A stretch of 64,000 bases of DNA from Combretum micranthum (taxonomy: Eukaryota; Streptophyta; Magnoliopsida; Myrtales; Combretaceae), in the NCBI GenBank assembly GCA_024138025.1, contig JAMXBD010001434.1, positions 62,001 to 126,000 on the forward strand, given 5' to 3'. Position 1 is the stretch's first letter. Each line of letters starts with the position of its first letter. The translations under genes were made by a program, and so were the position numbers. Below, piece by piece: positions 34,201 to 46,181 of this stretch. Under the pieces are notes generated by a model. The model searched no databases. It had not been told where the DNA came from and saw nothing but the letters and a program-made list of their open reading frames with translations.

Positions 34201-37200
34201 GAATTGGAGTTTGGTAAAAAAAACCAGGGAGCTTCAAGCTTTCTATTAGCCATGGTTGTGTGATTTGGAAAATGAACTGAGTGAGAGACTGTCTTAAATC
34301 ATGTGCGGTTTGATGATGCATGAAGCTAAAAATCTGTCATCTTTGTGTCTTAATGCAGGTGATACCATGTGCTGTACTGTCTCTACTGATCCATCCTTCA
34401 ACACATCATCACATTATCAACAGGATCTGCTGGGCATTTTGTGTTTACCTTGAAGCTGTTTCAGTTTTACCACAGCTACGTGTCATGCAGAATACAAAGG
34501 TATGGTTGGGGGAAAAAAAATCTCATCAAAAGTAAAACTTTTAATTCATCCTCTCAACCGCCCCACCCTAAAAAGAAAAAAAAGAAAAAAAATGCATTTA
34601 TCATGAGAAACTGAGTAAAAGATGGGTGGTCTTTGATCACCTATTTTTGACAATATTCTTCATTGAAGGTATGTCAAATAGGATTGTGGGACCACATACG
34701 GTATGTGTATTGCATGCAGTCCTATTTGTTTATATGATACACCCTCAATGGATGGTGTTGCCAAAGATAGATGATCCAATGACCAATTGTCTTTTTATCT
34801 AAGAAACTGTTATGTTCCTTAGCGTAGGATTTAGTCACGGGTCTAGATGCGAGTCAATTTTTCTTTGAAGCTATGATGAAATGGTGAAAAGCAAACTCAT
34901 CTTTTGACAGATCCCTTTGTGGAACTAATTTTTGAGAATGAAATTGCTTATCTCGTTTATTCAATAGTAAAGGTCTCCTTTTATAGACGGCTAACAACAA
35001 TGGTAAGTAGATTCCTAAATTATAGGCTCTATTTTAGAATCTTAAATATAAAAATAAAACAAGAAAAATGGAAAGTAGATCCCTAAATTATAAGTTCTGT
35101 TTTAGGATCTTAAATATAAAAATAAAACAAGAAAGGAAACAAAATAAAACATTTAATTGGGTAAGCTTTGACTGTAACCTCAGTAATGATTTTGCATTCA
35201 ATGTTATTGATTTCTTTATTTGATATTGCCTTCCAGTAAATGCATCCATATCATCACTCTCCCTCTCGTCCTTGAGCTTGCCCCAAGCTCAAATTTTGGA
35301 TAAGCTTCTTGGAAGTTTTCAAGTGGCTCCTATGTTGCATCCTTCTTAGCGCCTCCTTCCCATTGTACTAACAGCTCCCATTGGCTTCTATTGAGCTTGC
35401 TGCGAATAATAGCTTGAGGGGTTGCTAAAACCTTGCCATCACGTATAGGTGGTAAATTGCCCACAGCAGCTGGTTGAGGTCCTTTATACTCCTTTAAGAG
35501 AGACACAGGGAACACATCATTTATTCGACTTTCAGCTGGAAGCTCAAGCTTGTAAGCAATAGGTCCTACTTTGGCTATGACTTGAAAAGGCCCAAAGTAT
35601 TTTGGAAGGAGTTTATGATATTTCTGTTTTACTATTGTTAACTGTTGGTATGGGTGAGGTCATAGCCATACCCATTCCGCAACTTCAAAGCTCAACTCTT
35701 TATGCCTAGAATCATAAGTGTTCTTCATCCTCTGTTGGGCTTGTAAGAGCCTGTCACGAGCAGCCTTGAGTATCGCATTCCTCTCTTGAAGAGGCTGATC
35801 AATTGCTTCAACTCTTGTAGAACGCAAATGAGGTTGAAAAACTTCATTCATCAAGCTCTGAAAGGTTGAAGGGGGATTTGTAAGCCCAAAAGGCATTACA
35901 AGAAATTCAAAGTGCCCATGGCGAGTTCTAAAAGCTGTTTTCTCCACATTTGATGGTGCCATTCTGACTTGGTGGTAATCGGATCGTAAATCTAATTTTG
36001 TAAAATGTTGCGCCCCATGAAGTTCATCTAAGAATTCATCCACAATTGGTATCAGAAATTGATCCTTAAAAGTACATGCATTGAGCTCACGATAATCGAC
36101 ACAAAAACGTCATGAGCCATCATGCTTCTTGACTAAGAGCATGGCGGAAGAGAATAGAGATCTACTAGGTTGAATGATCCTTTGTTGTAGCATCTGTGCA
36201 CACTGTTTTTCAATTTCATCTTTTTGGAGGTGTGGGTACCGATAAAGTTGGACAACAACTGGTGCTGTCCCAGGCAAAAGAGGTATACGATGATCACTCT
36301 CACGATTAGGAGGTAAACCCGAAGGTTCCATAAACAAATCTGTAAATTCTGCTAATAAGTTTTGCAAGATAACAATGGTTGGGCCGTGTGTTTGCATCAG
36401 ACTAAGCCGTGGGTCTGCCCTAAGGAGTTGCCCTTGCCATAAAACTTTCTTACCGTCTAAAACAAACTTCATAGTCAACGAACTGAATTCCCATAAGATA
36501 TGTCCAAGAGTGCACAACCATTTAACTCTTAAAACCACATCAAATCCTTCTAATGGAATAGTATAAAAATTAATTTGCAAGATATCCTTTCCAACCTGAA
36601 GTAGAACGACTTGTAGATACCCATACTAGGTACATGTTCCCTATTAGCCACACATACATTTAGCCCGGGTCTTTTCCATACCTCTAGTTTTAAACTTGAA
36701 ATCATACCTTCACGTAGAAAGTTATGTGTGTTGCCAGAATCTACTAGCACTGAAACATCAACTCCAAACACTTTTGCTAATAATTGCATGGTTGGAGAAT
36801 TCCGTGTTCCACTGATTGCATTCAAAGAAATCTCAAGATCTTCTGCCTTGTCTCCATGCAATTCACTATCGGTATCAAGAACCTCAATCCAAAATAACCT
36901 TTTACATGCGTGTCCTAACGTGTAGGCTTCATCACAGTTATAGCATAGTCCTTTGGCCCTCCGTTCAGCCATTTCTGTTGGTGTTAACCTCTTGATAAAT
37001 AGTGTGGAAGAAGTCACTTTATTGTTGTTCCCCACCGTTTTTGTTGTTTGTGCCCCTCCCTTGGCAAGGAAACTCTTATTAGTGGAAATGACAGATTCAT
37101 TGTTGCTGGATTTAGGAGTGGACCGGGTGATGTTGGTTTGTGAGGTTAGGGATCCCTGTGAAACCTTTTGTTTACGCTCTAATGTTCTAGCCATATTCAC

Positions 37201-39221
37201 GGCAATACCAAGATTACCTGGCTGCTGTAATTCAATATCAGTTTTGAGTTCTTCTTTCAATCTTGCTGTAAAAAGATCCACTTGTTGGCACGGTCTAAGT
37301 TCAGAAGTCCTAGCCAATAACGTCTGGAAGTGGCGTTGATATTCTTTGATAGGTCCGATTTGCTTGAAATTGGCTAATTCTCCCAAAGGGTTATTACTCA
37401 TAGGTGGCCCAAATCTCACATGGCAATGCTCCTTAAATCATCCTTAAGTCATATCAATCTCCTCTTGTTCCACTTGATCAAACCAAAGTTGTGCCTCACC
37501 CAAAAGATGGAATGCAGCCAGGCCTTCCTTATCATCTTCAGCAGTCTTTTGATTGGCAAAGAATTTCTCGCATCATTTCAGCTACCCCAAAAGATCATCA
37601 GTGCCATCATAAGTAAGAAATTCCATCCTGGAGTACCAAGGTACCATAGATCCTCGCCATTGCGACTTAGATTTGTCTCTTGAACCCGAACTATTGCTCT
37701 TGGCATGAATGCCACTGTCTTGACCCTCTTTAATATCTCTGGCAGGTCCCTTTCCTTTTTCTTTGATCAACATTGATAAACCTGCCATCTGTTCTTCCAA
37801 CGCCCACTGTCGTGATGCCATTTGTTCCATAAAAGCATCCAGCTTGGCTGCTAAATTATCTGCGTCACCCATGACAATGCTCGATATCAAGATGTTATGT
37901 TCCTTAGCAAGCTCTAGTCACGGGCCTAGACGCGAGTAAATTTTTCTTTGAAGCTATGATGAAATGGTGAAAAGCAAACTTGTCCTTGCTAAAGACTTCC
38001 TGGAACTAACTTTTTCATAATGAAATTGCTTATCTCCTTTATTCAATAGTAAAGGCCTCCTTTTATAGGCAGCTAACAACAATGGAAAGTAGATCCCTAA
38101 ATTATAGGTACTGTTTTAGGATCTTAAATATAGAAATAAAACAAGAAAGGAAACAAAATAAAACATTTAATTGGGTAAGCTTAGATTGTAATCTCAGTAA
38201 TCATTTTGCATTCAATGTTATTGATTTCTTTCTTTGATATTGCCTTCCAAGAAATGCATCCATATCAGAAACTAACCTTGTTTCTTTGCCCTCTTAAAGA
38301 TTGTTGAGCCTTTCACAGCACACTATGTTTTCGCATTGGGAATTGCAAGGTTCTTGAGCTGTGCACATTGGGTTCTCCAGGTTGGTTCTCTGGGACTAAA
38401 TAATATAGCTTTTGACATCTCATTGTAGGCAATAGGCATGTAATAATGAAAAAAATTAATCAACAAAAACAGGCAAGATTATACCACTTATGAACTGTTG
38501 AAACTAATTTCTATGATGTGCGGTATCCTTGCAATTTGTCCCTCCCTTCTAGGGAAGAGTCTCAAAGAGTGTTTTAGATGTACCGATAGCATTTCTACAT
38601 ATTTGTAATTAGACATGTCATCTGGTTGAGTAAATTGAATGAGGAAGGATCCTTGTGCATTGTATGTAATAGCATCTAGTAATTTACCTTGTTCTTCATT
38701 CAATATTGTCTCGACTACGCTGGTGATTTGTACTTGCAGAACACACGGTTTTAGGTTGCATAGATGTCAGATATCGTGCATGATTTCAATCCAGCCATTT
38801 AATTACGCTCTAGTGTTGTGCTAATCAGTGACTATCTCCACATCAGCATACAATAGCCATCAGCAATTAGCATTTTTGCTGTCATGAGGAGTTGACATCA
38901 ATGCCAGTAAGATATAAACGTGTTATGGGCAAAACTGAAATGTTAATTTACTTGTGCAGGTATTGGATACCAGGGGCCGCCTATTGACAGCTCTAGGTTA
39001 TGGATTATGGCCTTCCATGGTTCTTCTCTCCGAGATCGTTCAGACTTTCATCCTTGCAGACTTCTGCTACTATTATGTCAAAAGGTATGTCGCGTGATTT
39101 GCATTCCCTTATGAACAGGATTCACGTGCCAGTCCTGACATTTTTTGCCTTAAAAAACCCTTTTGTCTCCAGTGTTTTTGGTGGACAACTTGTTTTACGG
39201 CTTCCATCAGGAGTGGTATAA
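28226..39221 (+). CDS. ERD2-like ER lumen protein retaining receptor family protein, six exons
   Basis: Exons 28226-28448, 33383-33582, 34359-34499, 38300-38380, 38960-39084 and 39173-39221 have GT/AG introns and keep frame, giving 272 residues. The product starts [18 protein letters not shown] and ends [10 protein letters not shown]. It has the family hallmarks: [40 protein letters not shown] from residue 75, and hydrophobic spans throughout, as in the seven-helix ER lumen receptor family (PF00810). It is longer than canonical H/KDEL receptor ERD2 (about 215) because of an N-terminal extension of about 55 residues, typical of the plant ERD2-like subgroup. Location in ER/Golgi membranes is known for the family; whether this subgroup binds retrieval signals is not shown here. 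No stop or frameshift is seen. Intron 1 (4.9 kb) holds repeat scraps, and intron 3 (3.8 kb) holds an antisense gypsy element. Confidence 0.93.
28449..33382 (+). other. intron 1 of the ERD2-like gene
   Basis: 4.9 kb with donor GGTAATTTT and acceptor CTATACAG. It contains an A20 tract near 29461. GGTTCAACCAGAACCGACC (about 30222) and GGTCAAACTTGGTTCAAC (about 31218) may bound an unassigned repeat. A segment at 32926-33014 is also found at the end of the window. Open frames in it (29392-29700, 32162-32464 and others) lack protein-like features. Confidence 0.7.
32926..33014. repeat. intronic segment repeated in inverse at 63898-63999
   Basis: About 90 bp, including GGAGATATGCCTTCTAAAAC and CATTTTAAAGGTT, matches the reverse complement of the last 100 bases of the window with few differences. 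Confidence 0.75.
34808..35253 (-). repeat. 3' LTR of the intronic gypsy element, with a 68-bp tandem duplication
   Basis: 446 bp against 375 bp in the partner LTR. The excess is a tandem copy of the segment ATGG.AAGTAGAT..CCTAAA that starts at 35000 and again at 35068. Confidence 0.9.
35254..36043 (-). pseudogene. gypsy RT fragment fused in frame to integrase C-terminus and chromodomain-like tail
   Basis: From 36043 downward the frame reads [20 protein letters not shown] and [20 protein letters not shown] (gypsy RT), then at FQPHLRS jumps directly to [15 protein letters not shown] and [19 protein letters not shown], the integrase C-terminal region. The RT catalytic YxDD part, RNase H and the integrase DDE core are absent. 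After a stop near 35657 the sequence continues with [20 protein letters not shown] and [16 protein letters not shown], a chromodomain-like end in which the expected TGG codon has become a TAG stop (about 35327). Confidence 0.85.
36050..36600 (-). pseudogene. gypsy protease/RT linker and RT N-terminal region
   Basis: 36110-36580 encodes [38 protein letters not shown] and [20 protein letters not shown]: the protease-RT linker and the first RT motifs of a Ty3/gypsy polyprotein. One frame break separates it from the gag-protease frame on its right, and another from the RT fragment on its left. Confidence 0.85.
36550..37892 (-). pseudogene. gypsy gag and aspartic protease
   Basis: Gag starts near 37872 ([19 protein letters not shown]). 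The capsid part continues through [17 protein letters not shown] across a stop and frame change at about 37420-37580 into [21 protein letters not shown] zinc knuckle follows ([20 protein letters not shown] present). The protease motif [12 protein letters not shown] has D-S-G intact. The order gag, knuckle, protease fits a chromovirus. It is damaged but better preserved than the copia element at 14.6-27.2 kb. Confidence 0.88.
37893..38267 (-). repeat. 5' LTR of the intronic gypsy element
   Basis: 375 bp, starting TGTTATGTTCCTTAGC and ending TGCATCCATATCA. GAAAC follows. The downstream edge lies 32 bp before exon 4 of the host gene (38300), so the splice acceptor of that exon sits right next to the element. 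Confidence 0.92.
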
Positions 39222-42200
39222 ATTAAATCAAAGTTACAGGAGACGAGGAACATGACGACCATAGACGATAGAGGTTATATTTTCATGTTGAAGATTGTCC
39301 TATTCTGTCTCTTAAACCTTGGAGATATATGTCCTTATAGTCTATATATTTATGCTGAGCATCATTGCAATTTATTTGAAAAGGATATTAGGTAGCTTCA
39401 TTAGCCTGTTGCTTTGCAGCATGATTCCACCCTCTGTTTTTTACTTCTTTTTATGATCTTAAAGCTTTTACCTAGGAATTCTGCTTCAATTTTAACACAA
39501 ATTGTCCCTTACAAGTTAAGGATGTCCTAACAGTCTAGTTCGGGTAAGGATTATTTAACGAGTTCAGTTAAATACCAATAATAATAAAAAAAAAAATCTA
39601 CTTTTTTCACGAACCGAAGTTCATGGTTCGAATAGCGCCTGATTTAAACGTGAGGGTATTTAACCGCAATAGATTTCACTCGTCTTCTTCGAGGTTAGGA
39701 TATTCCGATGCAAAATGAATGTTGAATTCCTAATATCTCAACGGTTAGTTTCTGGTCAACGTGGAAAGACCAAACAAACGTTTAAATTGTAAACACATAA
39801 TACAGAAGAAATGGAGAAATCAACGGTTTAATATGTGCGCGCGCGTTCACGTATGTCCTTTGATAACTGTCAATTTTCATTTTGTTCTTACGGAGCCCTA
39901 GTTTTATATGGATGTAAAATACATTTACCAACACTATAAATTAAAATTACCTAAATAGAAATTAATAATTTTGATTATATGAATACTGACGCATAATCGC
40001 ATGTAAGAACATATGATTTATGAACTTTTTGCAGTGATTTATAATTTTTATAAACAACATGCGATTCATAAATTTTAAATCATAGCAAATTGTATAGAGA
40101 ACTTGATTTTGTAATGGTGATTATTTTTATATAATTGATATTTGCGTAAATAAGCATGTAGCATATCTGCAAATTGACAAATATCTTAGTTTTACTTTTT
40201 TTTGGGCCTTATTGTTGTGTGACTCTTAACAAGGGGCTTAAGGACCTTGAACGGGATACATTTCCGAACACTCGACGGTCTCTAAAAAGCAACATAAGTT
40301 GAGAGGACACTAAGGTTGGACTCGATTGAGACACTCTGACATTTACTATGTGTTTCGTTGCACAATATTTCATGCTACTAGACTAGATAAAGGACATTGT
40401 CCTATATTTGGTTTGTAAAATGTATTCGGAGTTGGATAAAACTCTCTTTATGATATTGGATAAAACTTATAATTTTTGTTTCTTATATTTGGTGATATAA
40501 AAATATTAAAACTATACAAATATCAAATATCTTACTAAGAATCCATCTAGTACTTTCTAATACTATATATACAAAATACGGTAGAAGAGAATTGTTCTAT
40601 TAAGTACTCCTTAAATTACACTGTTCAGTTCTTCTTATTCTATTAAGTCCTTACAACCAAATGCCAATTTAAGTTAGAAAAGAATTCTTGTTAAGAGTGA
40701 GACAACTGGAACAACAATAGAATATTGAGCGTAGAGGATTTACGTGGCTGGAGGTAAGTGTATCCTCAGAGACTTTGATACACTTTCCATGATCCACTAG
40801 TATGCATGCACCATAACCATCATTGTGTGCAATATGCAAACGTAGAGTGGATTGCTAAGCAACCTCTAGCTTTTTATCACCTGGTGTGTGGTCTCATTTG
40901 GGAAGCTTGTAGCAGAGGGGGCTAGTAACTCGAACTTGAGGGTCAAATTAAAGAAAAATAGTACTAACAAGTTGCATACCCTACCCATTCGTGCGCCTCA
41001 ATCTTAGTTTCCAGAAAAGCCTTGTGTATCTTGTGAAGTTATCATTCAAGTTTCAATTTTAAAGATATATTAAAATACTTTAAGAAAGTTGTCCAAGCTC
41101 CTCTAATCAAATTCCTTGGAATAGTTATTAAAATTGCATGTTTAACTTATATAATTATACAAATCTATAATTTTATGAATTTTTTTAAATTAAAACGAAT
41201 GCAAAATAATATACATGTATAAAATTGGTAAATTATGAATTTACTATATAATTTTGGATTTTAGATGAATCGCAGATTTTACAACTTCTTATTGAACTAG
41301 TGAATAAATAAAAAAAAAAAAATTTGTGTGACATTACATTTGCATGAAATAATTCTTTACAGACTTATAAGTTGGTTTTAATTCAATTGACAAAACGCGT
41401 TACCAATAGCACACGAAACCACCATTTTGATTACAATTTATCAAGGTTTGCATGAGAATGATGAGAACAGCACGTACCCAGAAGGGCTAATGATAATTTA
41501 TTATACAGCTGTGAGTCATATACCAAATATTTAATTGGAGTAGCAAAGTGGGTCAAAACTCTCCTTCAGCCTTATCTCGTACTTGCCAACCCCAAGCTAT
41601 CTAAAATCCAAATAAAGATGCTTGATTTTGTAAAACCAAGCTGTCCTATAATGATGTGTAATTATTCATCCACTCGGCTTCCCACTGAAAAGGGGCACAC
41701 AAAATCCATGTTTGACTCAAATCTTTTTTTTTTCCCCATTCATTTGATATATTGTTATATATTTGTATTTAAATCACTAATACAAATATAAAGTTTTTTT
41801 TTTATTTAATAAATCCTCATTAAGTGTATTAAACGCAATCATTAATAATCCTATATGTAATTTTTTACTAAGTGCTAACAGCATCAGTTAAAAAAAAAAA
41901 AAAAGAAACAAAAGACAAAAATGGTTCGAGATTGGTAGTATCAATACATAGGAGGTGCTACGTAATATTAAAGATAGGCCTGCTTGGATATAATCGTTGA
42001 CCAAAGAAGAAATAAATATATCTAGTGTGCATTATTTATTACCTCCCTTAGTTGATTTTGACGTAACAAAGATTATATGCATGCAGCTTCATTTGAAAGG
42101 TACTCATTTTCAGCCGCCATTATGTCAAGCATAAACGAGAATACGTATACAATAAAGGTACCTCCGGGCCTCAGCGTTCTAACACCTGTACTGCTAAGGG

Positions 42201-43941
42201 AATTAATATATGTTTTATTGTAAAGGGCTAATGTCTATTTGGTACCGGAATTCTAACTAATTAATTATTTAATTAAGTTTCTGAACTTTAATATTGTTAA
42301 TTTAAGTGACCAATTTAACTTTATAAGCTTAGCAATACTATATGTAGTTTTCTCTGTTTAAAAAAGTCTGCACAATTGCCTTTTTTTTTTTTTTCTAAAA
42401 CCAATTATCAACTATTGTGTCTTGTGATTGATTATTTTAATGAAAATATTTTATTTAGGATATATACGTATGTATAATGAAAATTAGATCTTGAAAGATG
42501 AAGTTAACACAACAACAATTTGTATTTATTAAAAAACATATATTTTATGTGAAATTTCTACATCAAAATAATTTTTTTTATGATGAAAAAAATAAATTTT
42601 TATTTGAGTTTCCTTTTCATGTCCGCTTTTGAATAGAGAAATGATTGGATTTCGGCGAAAGATACAGCGAGTGAAACAACTAAAAAGTTTAGGTGTTGTC
42701 ATGATTCAATTTTTTTTTAATTATTATTCTGTTACTAACAAAAAAGTTCAGGTATTGCAAATAAAACTTATGAGCCAATTATACAAAAAAAAAAAAAATC
42801 AATACAAAGTAAATGTGGATAGTATAAATAAGTTGAATAAAATTTAATTGGATACTAAAATTAATAATAAAAGTACAGGTGATATTACCCCCAATAGGAA
42901 AAGAGAACTACACCAGCTTTATGTGTTTTCAACTCTAAACCTTTTTAAGCTGTATTTTAAAGTTTCCTTTTCTTTTTGTAATATACTTATCTGTCCCCTG
43001 GAATAGTAATTGAATATAATATAGCTCGAATAGTAACAACAAACTTGAGCGTCAACTTTTCATTTTGCAGTCTTCCCAGAGGGAGGGAAAAACAAAAAAA
43101 AGATGAGCATTGATCCATCTAATTTTGTCAACACCTTTTATTATAGGTGTGTCAATTATGATTATAATACTATAGCAGTTTCATATATAATATTATACAT
43201 GATTCCATAATTTTATATAACACATGTTTAATTAACGTATTACCAAAAAATTATGTAGACTAACAGTCCACGTCTCATTTACTATCCAGAATACTTCATC
43301 AAAACCTTCATTTACTTATCTTGTTATTATACCAATGTGGGGAATGATCATAACCTTTTCTTTTAATGAATGTCTGAATGGACTGATTTATTATTTAATT
43401 CAGTACCAGCTGTATTAGTTAAATAATTAGTTTAAGCCTTCCGTACATAAAACAAACATTGAAAAGGAATTGAATCACAAAAATCATTATTTTTTTCTTT
43501 TTTTAAACATAAACCTTTAAAATACTGTTATGTGTGATAGATAACTAATATTACAACAAGGAAACGATGTTATAATGATTTCATATAATATTTAAAGAAT
43601 CTAGAGGTAGTTTCAAACTTGATTTGTAAATTTAGAAACTCTCAGATAAAATTACTCCTTAAATGATGTAAATCTTGCTTAATCTAGCTAAATATATGTG
43701 ATATTTACTGAGATCAAGGTACAAGTTGAAATGTTCCAGCTGATTCCGAAGTTGTCCGAAGAATATCTGACACATGGATTGAAAGCCACTTTTTAATACT
43801 TTAGGTCAAAGAAAATGTCCTAGCATTATTGGCTACCCACTTTCAACTTTTTATTTTTTCTTTTAATATTCCTCGATGTGATATACTAGGAACATAGAAA
43901 AGAAAAAGAAAATTAAAATGAAAAAGAGGAAGCCATCACCC
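39222..43941. other. intergenic region between the ERD2-like and GASA genes
   Basis: About 4.7 kb. The first few hundred bases probably include the 3' untranslated region of the ERD2-like gene. Beyond that it is AT-rich with poly-A/T tracts. A stretch near 40690-40790 (GGATTTACGTGG) resembles LTR-like DNA but is not assignable. I found no gene. Confidence 0.45.
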
Positions 43942-43948
43942 TATATAA
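43942..43948 (+). promoter_or_regulatory. TATA box of the GASA gene
   Basis: TATATAA within CACCCTATATAAAGACC, 91 bp upstream of the start codon, with a leader of normal length for a plant gene. Confidence 0.75.
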
Positions 43949-44032
43949 AGACCCGTCATCCCTCTCTCATTCCATCACCAAAAAATTTGAAGACTTCTTA
44001 TAACATCTCTTCTCTAACATCTTAATTAAGCA

Positions 44033-45276
44033 ATGGCTATTTCCAAGGTTTTGATTGCTTCGGTTCTTATTTGCCTCCTTGTCTATGCTGTGCATGCTGA
44101 CCAAGTGGTACGCCTTTTCCTTCTCCATATCTTGTAATATATATTTCTATTTAGTTTAATACATGAGCTATAATCTTTTTTGAGTGTATATAAATTTTGA
44201 CGTGCTTTTTAATATGATTGGTAATCGATCAAAATTCAAGTGTATCATGAAATGATTAGAGATATATAATTATCAATATTTTTTTTATATGAATAGTTTT
44301 ATAAAAACTGTACAATATTTTTATTATTTATGAAATACATTGATACTTACCTATCATTTATTCGGGCATTTGATATATAAGATGTTTAAATCTTTTTCTA
44401 GTTTCTATTCATTAGTCACAGCTTCAAACACTACACCTGTATTAATGAATCTTTTTCTCTTATATCTATATCTGTATCTATCTATATATATATATGTATA
44501 TTAATTTACATATTCGTGCGGTTCTATTAACGTAGAAACCCTAATGCAGGAAACTATGAAGGACTCTGTAAGCTATGCTCCGACAAAAATAGGTAAGTGG
44601 TTGTTTATTTATTTTTAATTATAGTGATGCACAAATGCTTGCTACACAAAAAAAAAAAAAAAAAAAAAAAACCATATATATATAAATTTAGGCAATAAAT
44701 ATTAAGCATTGGTGTATAATAAATTTTATGTTACTAGACTTTTTGAGTCAAATATGTCTCATATCATTTTTAAACTATAAATATTGCACGAAAAAGGTGT
44801 CCACACATGTCAAATGTCATTATAAGCGATCCTTTGACTTTTGGGAACAACGTAAATAAATGGTTGTGCATATTCATTGGAAAAACAATAATAAGAAATT
44901 ATAAACCAACACACGATATGTGAGTATGAATAAAATTTTGACATAAATGATAATAAATAGATAGTTTTTAAAATAATTATCACATGATGTTTTGATAATA
45001 AATAAATAGTTTCTAAAATAATCACTAATGTTTTGCCTACACACTACACATGTTAAAAATTTTGTTGGGTGATGGACTTTCTTTTGCATTCCAGATTGCG
45101 GAGCGGCATGCAAGGCTAGATGCCAGCTATCATCAAGGCCAAATCTCTGCCATAGAGCTTGTGGAAGTTGTTGTGCTCGGTGCAATTGTGTCCCTCCCGG
45201 CACTTCTGGTAATAGAGATGTGTGCCCCTGCTACTCCACCATGACCAACCATGGAGGCAGACTCAAGTGCCCTTAA
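44033..45276 (+). CDS. gibberellin-regulated GASA/snakin family secreted peptide, three exons
   Basis: Exons 44033-44107, 44550-44592 and 45095-45276 join in frame (donors GTACGC and GTAAGT, acceptors TGCAG and TCCAG) to a 99-residue precursor. Residues 1-22 (MAISKVLIASVLICLLVYAV) form a clear signal peptide ending AHA-like before DQV. A short linker (ETMKDSVSYAPTKI) follows. The C-terminal 60 residues hold all twelve cysteines of the GASA domain in the family spacing: DCGAACKARCQLSSRP, HRACGSCCARCNCVPPGTSG, CPCYSTMTNHGGRLKCP. GASA peptides are secreted or apoplastic, often gibberellin-responsive, and act in growth or defence; which applies here cannot be told. A TATA box sits 91 bp upstream, and AATAAA at 45324 is a plausible poly-A signal. 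No break is seen. Family assignment is very secure; the exact member is not. Confidence 0.95.
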
Positions 45277-45323
45277 AAATAATATTATGTTACATCTACT
45301 TTTTGTTTTCCTATGTAAAGGGT

Positions 45324-45329
45324 AATAAA
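45324..45329 (+). terminator. likely polyadenylation signal of the GASA gene
   Basis: AATAAA 48 bp after the stop codon, followed by another AAATAAAT near 45336 in AT-rich DNA. Confidence 0.5.
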
Positions 45330-45339
45330 AAATGCAAAT

Positions 45340-46181
45340 AAATCATGTCTAAGTTGGCGATAATTCTTGTAAATTCTTATAATAATTTGTTTAGCATTTG
45401 AAAGGAATGTTTTGTGTTTTCCGTCCTTTTCTTCTGTTTTATTTGGCATATTCCTATGATTAAACAATGAATGGTATTCTTTGTGCTAAAAAAGATGTAT
45501 TCAAATTGATTTATAAAGTTGTTTTGGATAAATTTCTTACTAGTATTTATATATATTTGTTTTTTTTTTTGTTTTTTTCCCCTTTCTTTGGTGGAATTCG
45601 CATAATATTAAAAGCCAAAAGTAAGAAAGTATCAAGATTTATAGCTGGGCTTAACTTGGCCTATTAACAAAAACACAAGAAATTTGACTAAGATCAACTA
45701 TCCAGACATTTAAATTGAGAAGACGCTCTCTAATGTAAATAGGAGGGTTTAAAAGACGACATGGTCTATGGTATTTTGACAAAACAAGTCTTTTGTTATT
45801 GAATGTTTTCTCTACGTGATATCATGAGTAATCTAGTTTCCTTCTTTAGGCATTCGTAACAACTGGGTAGAGGGGACGATTTGAATTTATTGCGTGCATG
45901 ATAGTATAAAACTTGGCAAAATATCAATATTAATGTCTTAAGCAGTTTACCATCGTATAGCTACTATGGGATCGGTTTCAACTATCACTTTATTTTTAAA
46001 GTTACTAGGAATACACTGTAGACCCTAGTATATGCTCCATATTTTAGTTCCTATGGGGAGCTTGCATTGATTTCTTTATTGAATATTCCTAGGCATTTTC
46101 ATCCATAATACTTGTATATCCACAAATTATAGTCCGTTGTTTCTCACGATTGATTTTATTCATTCCACATTAAGTGCTAGC
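45340..46181. other. intergenic stretch, no recognisable feature
   Basis: About 840 bp with T-rich tracts near 45560-45580. Open frames here show no domain. Confidence 0.4.

Larger units (their letters stand above)
34808..38267 (-). mobile_element. internally deleted Ty3/gypsy chromovirus in intron 3 of the ERD2-like gene
   Basis: LTRs are at 34808-35253 and 37893-38267, both starting TGTTATGTTCC and ending ATATCA. A perfect 5-bp duplication GAAAC flanks the element (34803-34807 and 38268-38272). The element runs antisense to the host gene. The strand complementary to 35254-35271 is a purine run (GAGAGGGAGAGTGA), the polypurine tract beside the 3' LTR. After the 5' LTR comes TTGATATCGAGC, possibly a decayed primer site. 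At 3.46 kb it is far shorter than a complete chromovirus. Gag, protease and the start of RT are present; the rest of RT, RNase H and the integrase core are missing. The LTRs differ at roughly one base in ten by eye, so the insertion is not recent. Confidence 0.9.

Noticed and set aside
36953..37339. Plus-strand frame opposite the gypsy gag
   Set aside because: Complement of the gag frame with zinc knuckle; not a separate gene.
40690..40800. LTR-like GGATTTACGTGG segment
   Set aside because: Short resemblance to LTR leader sequence only; no partner repeat, primer site or coding part nearby.
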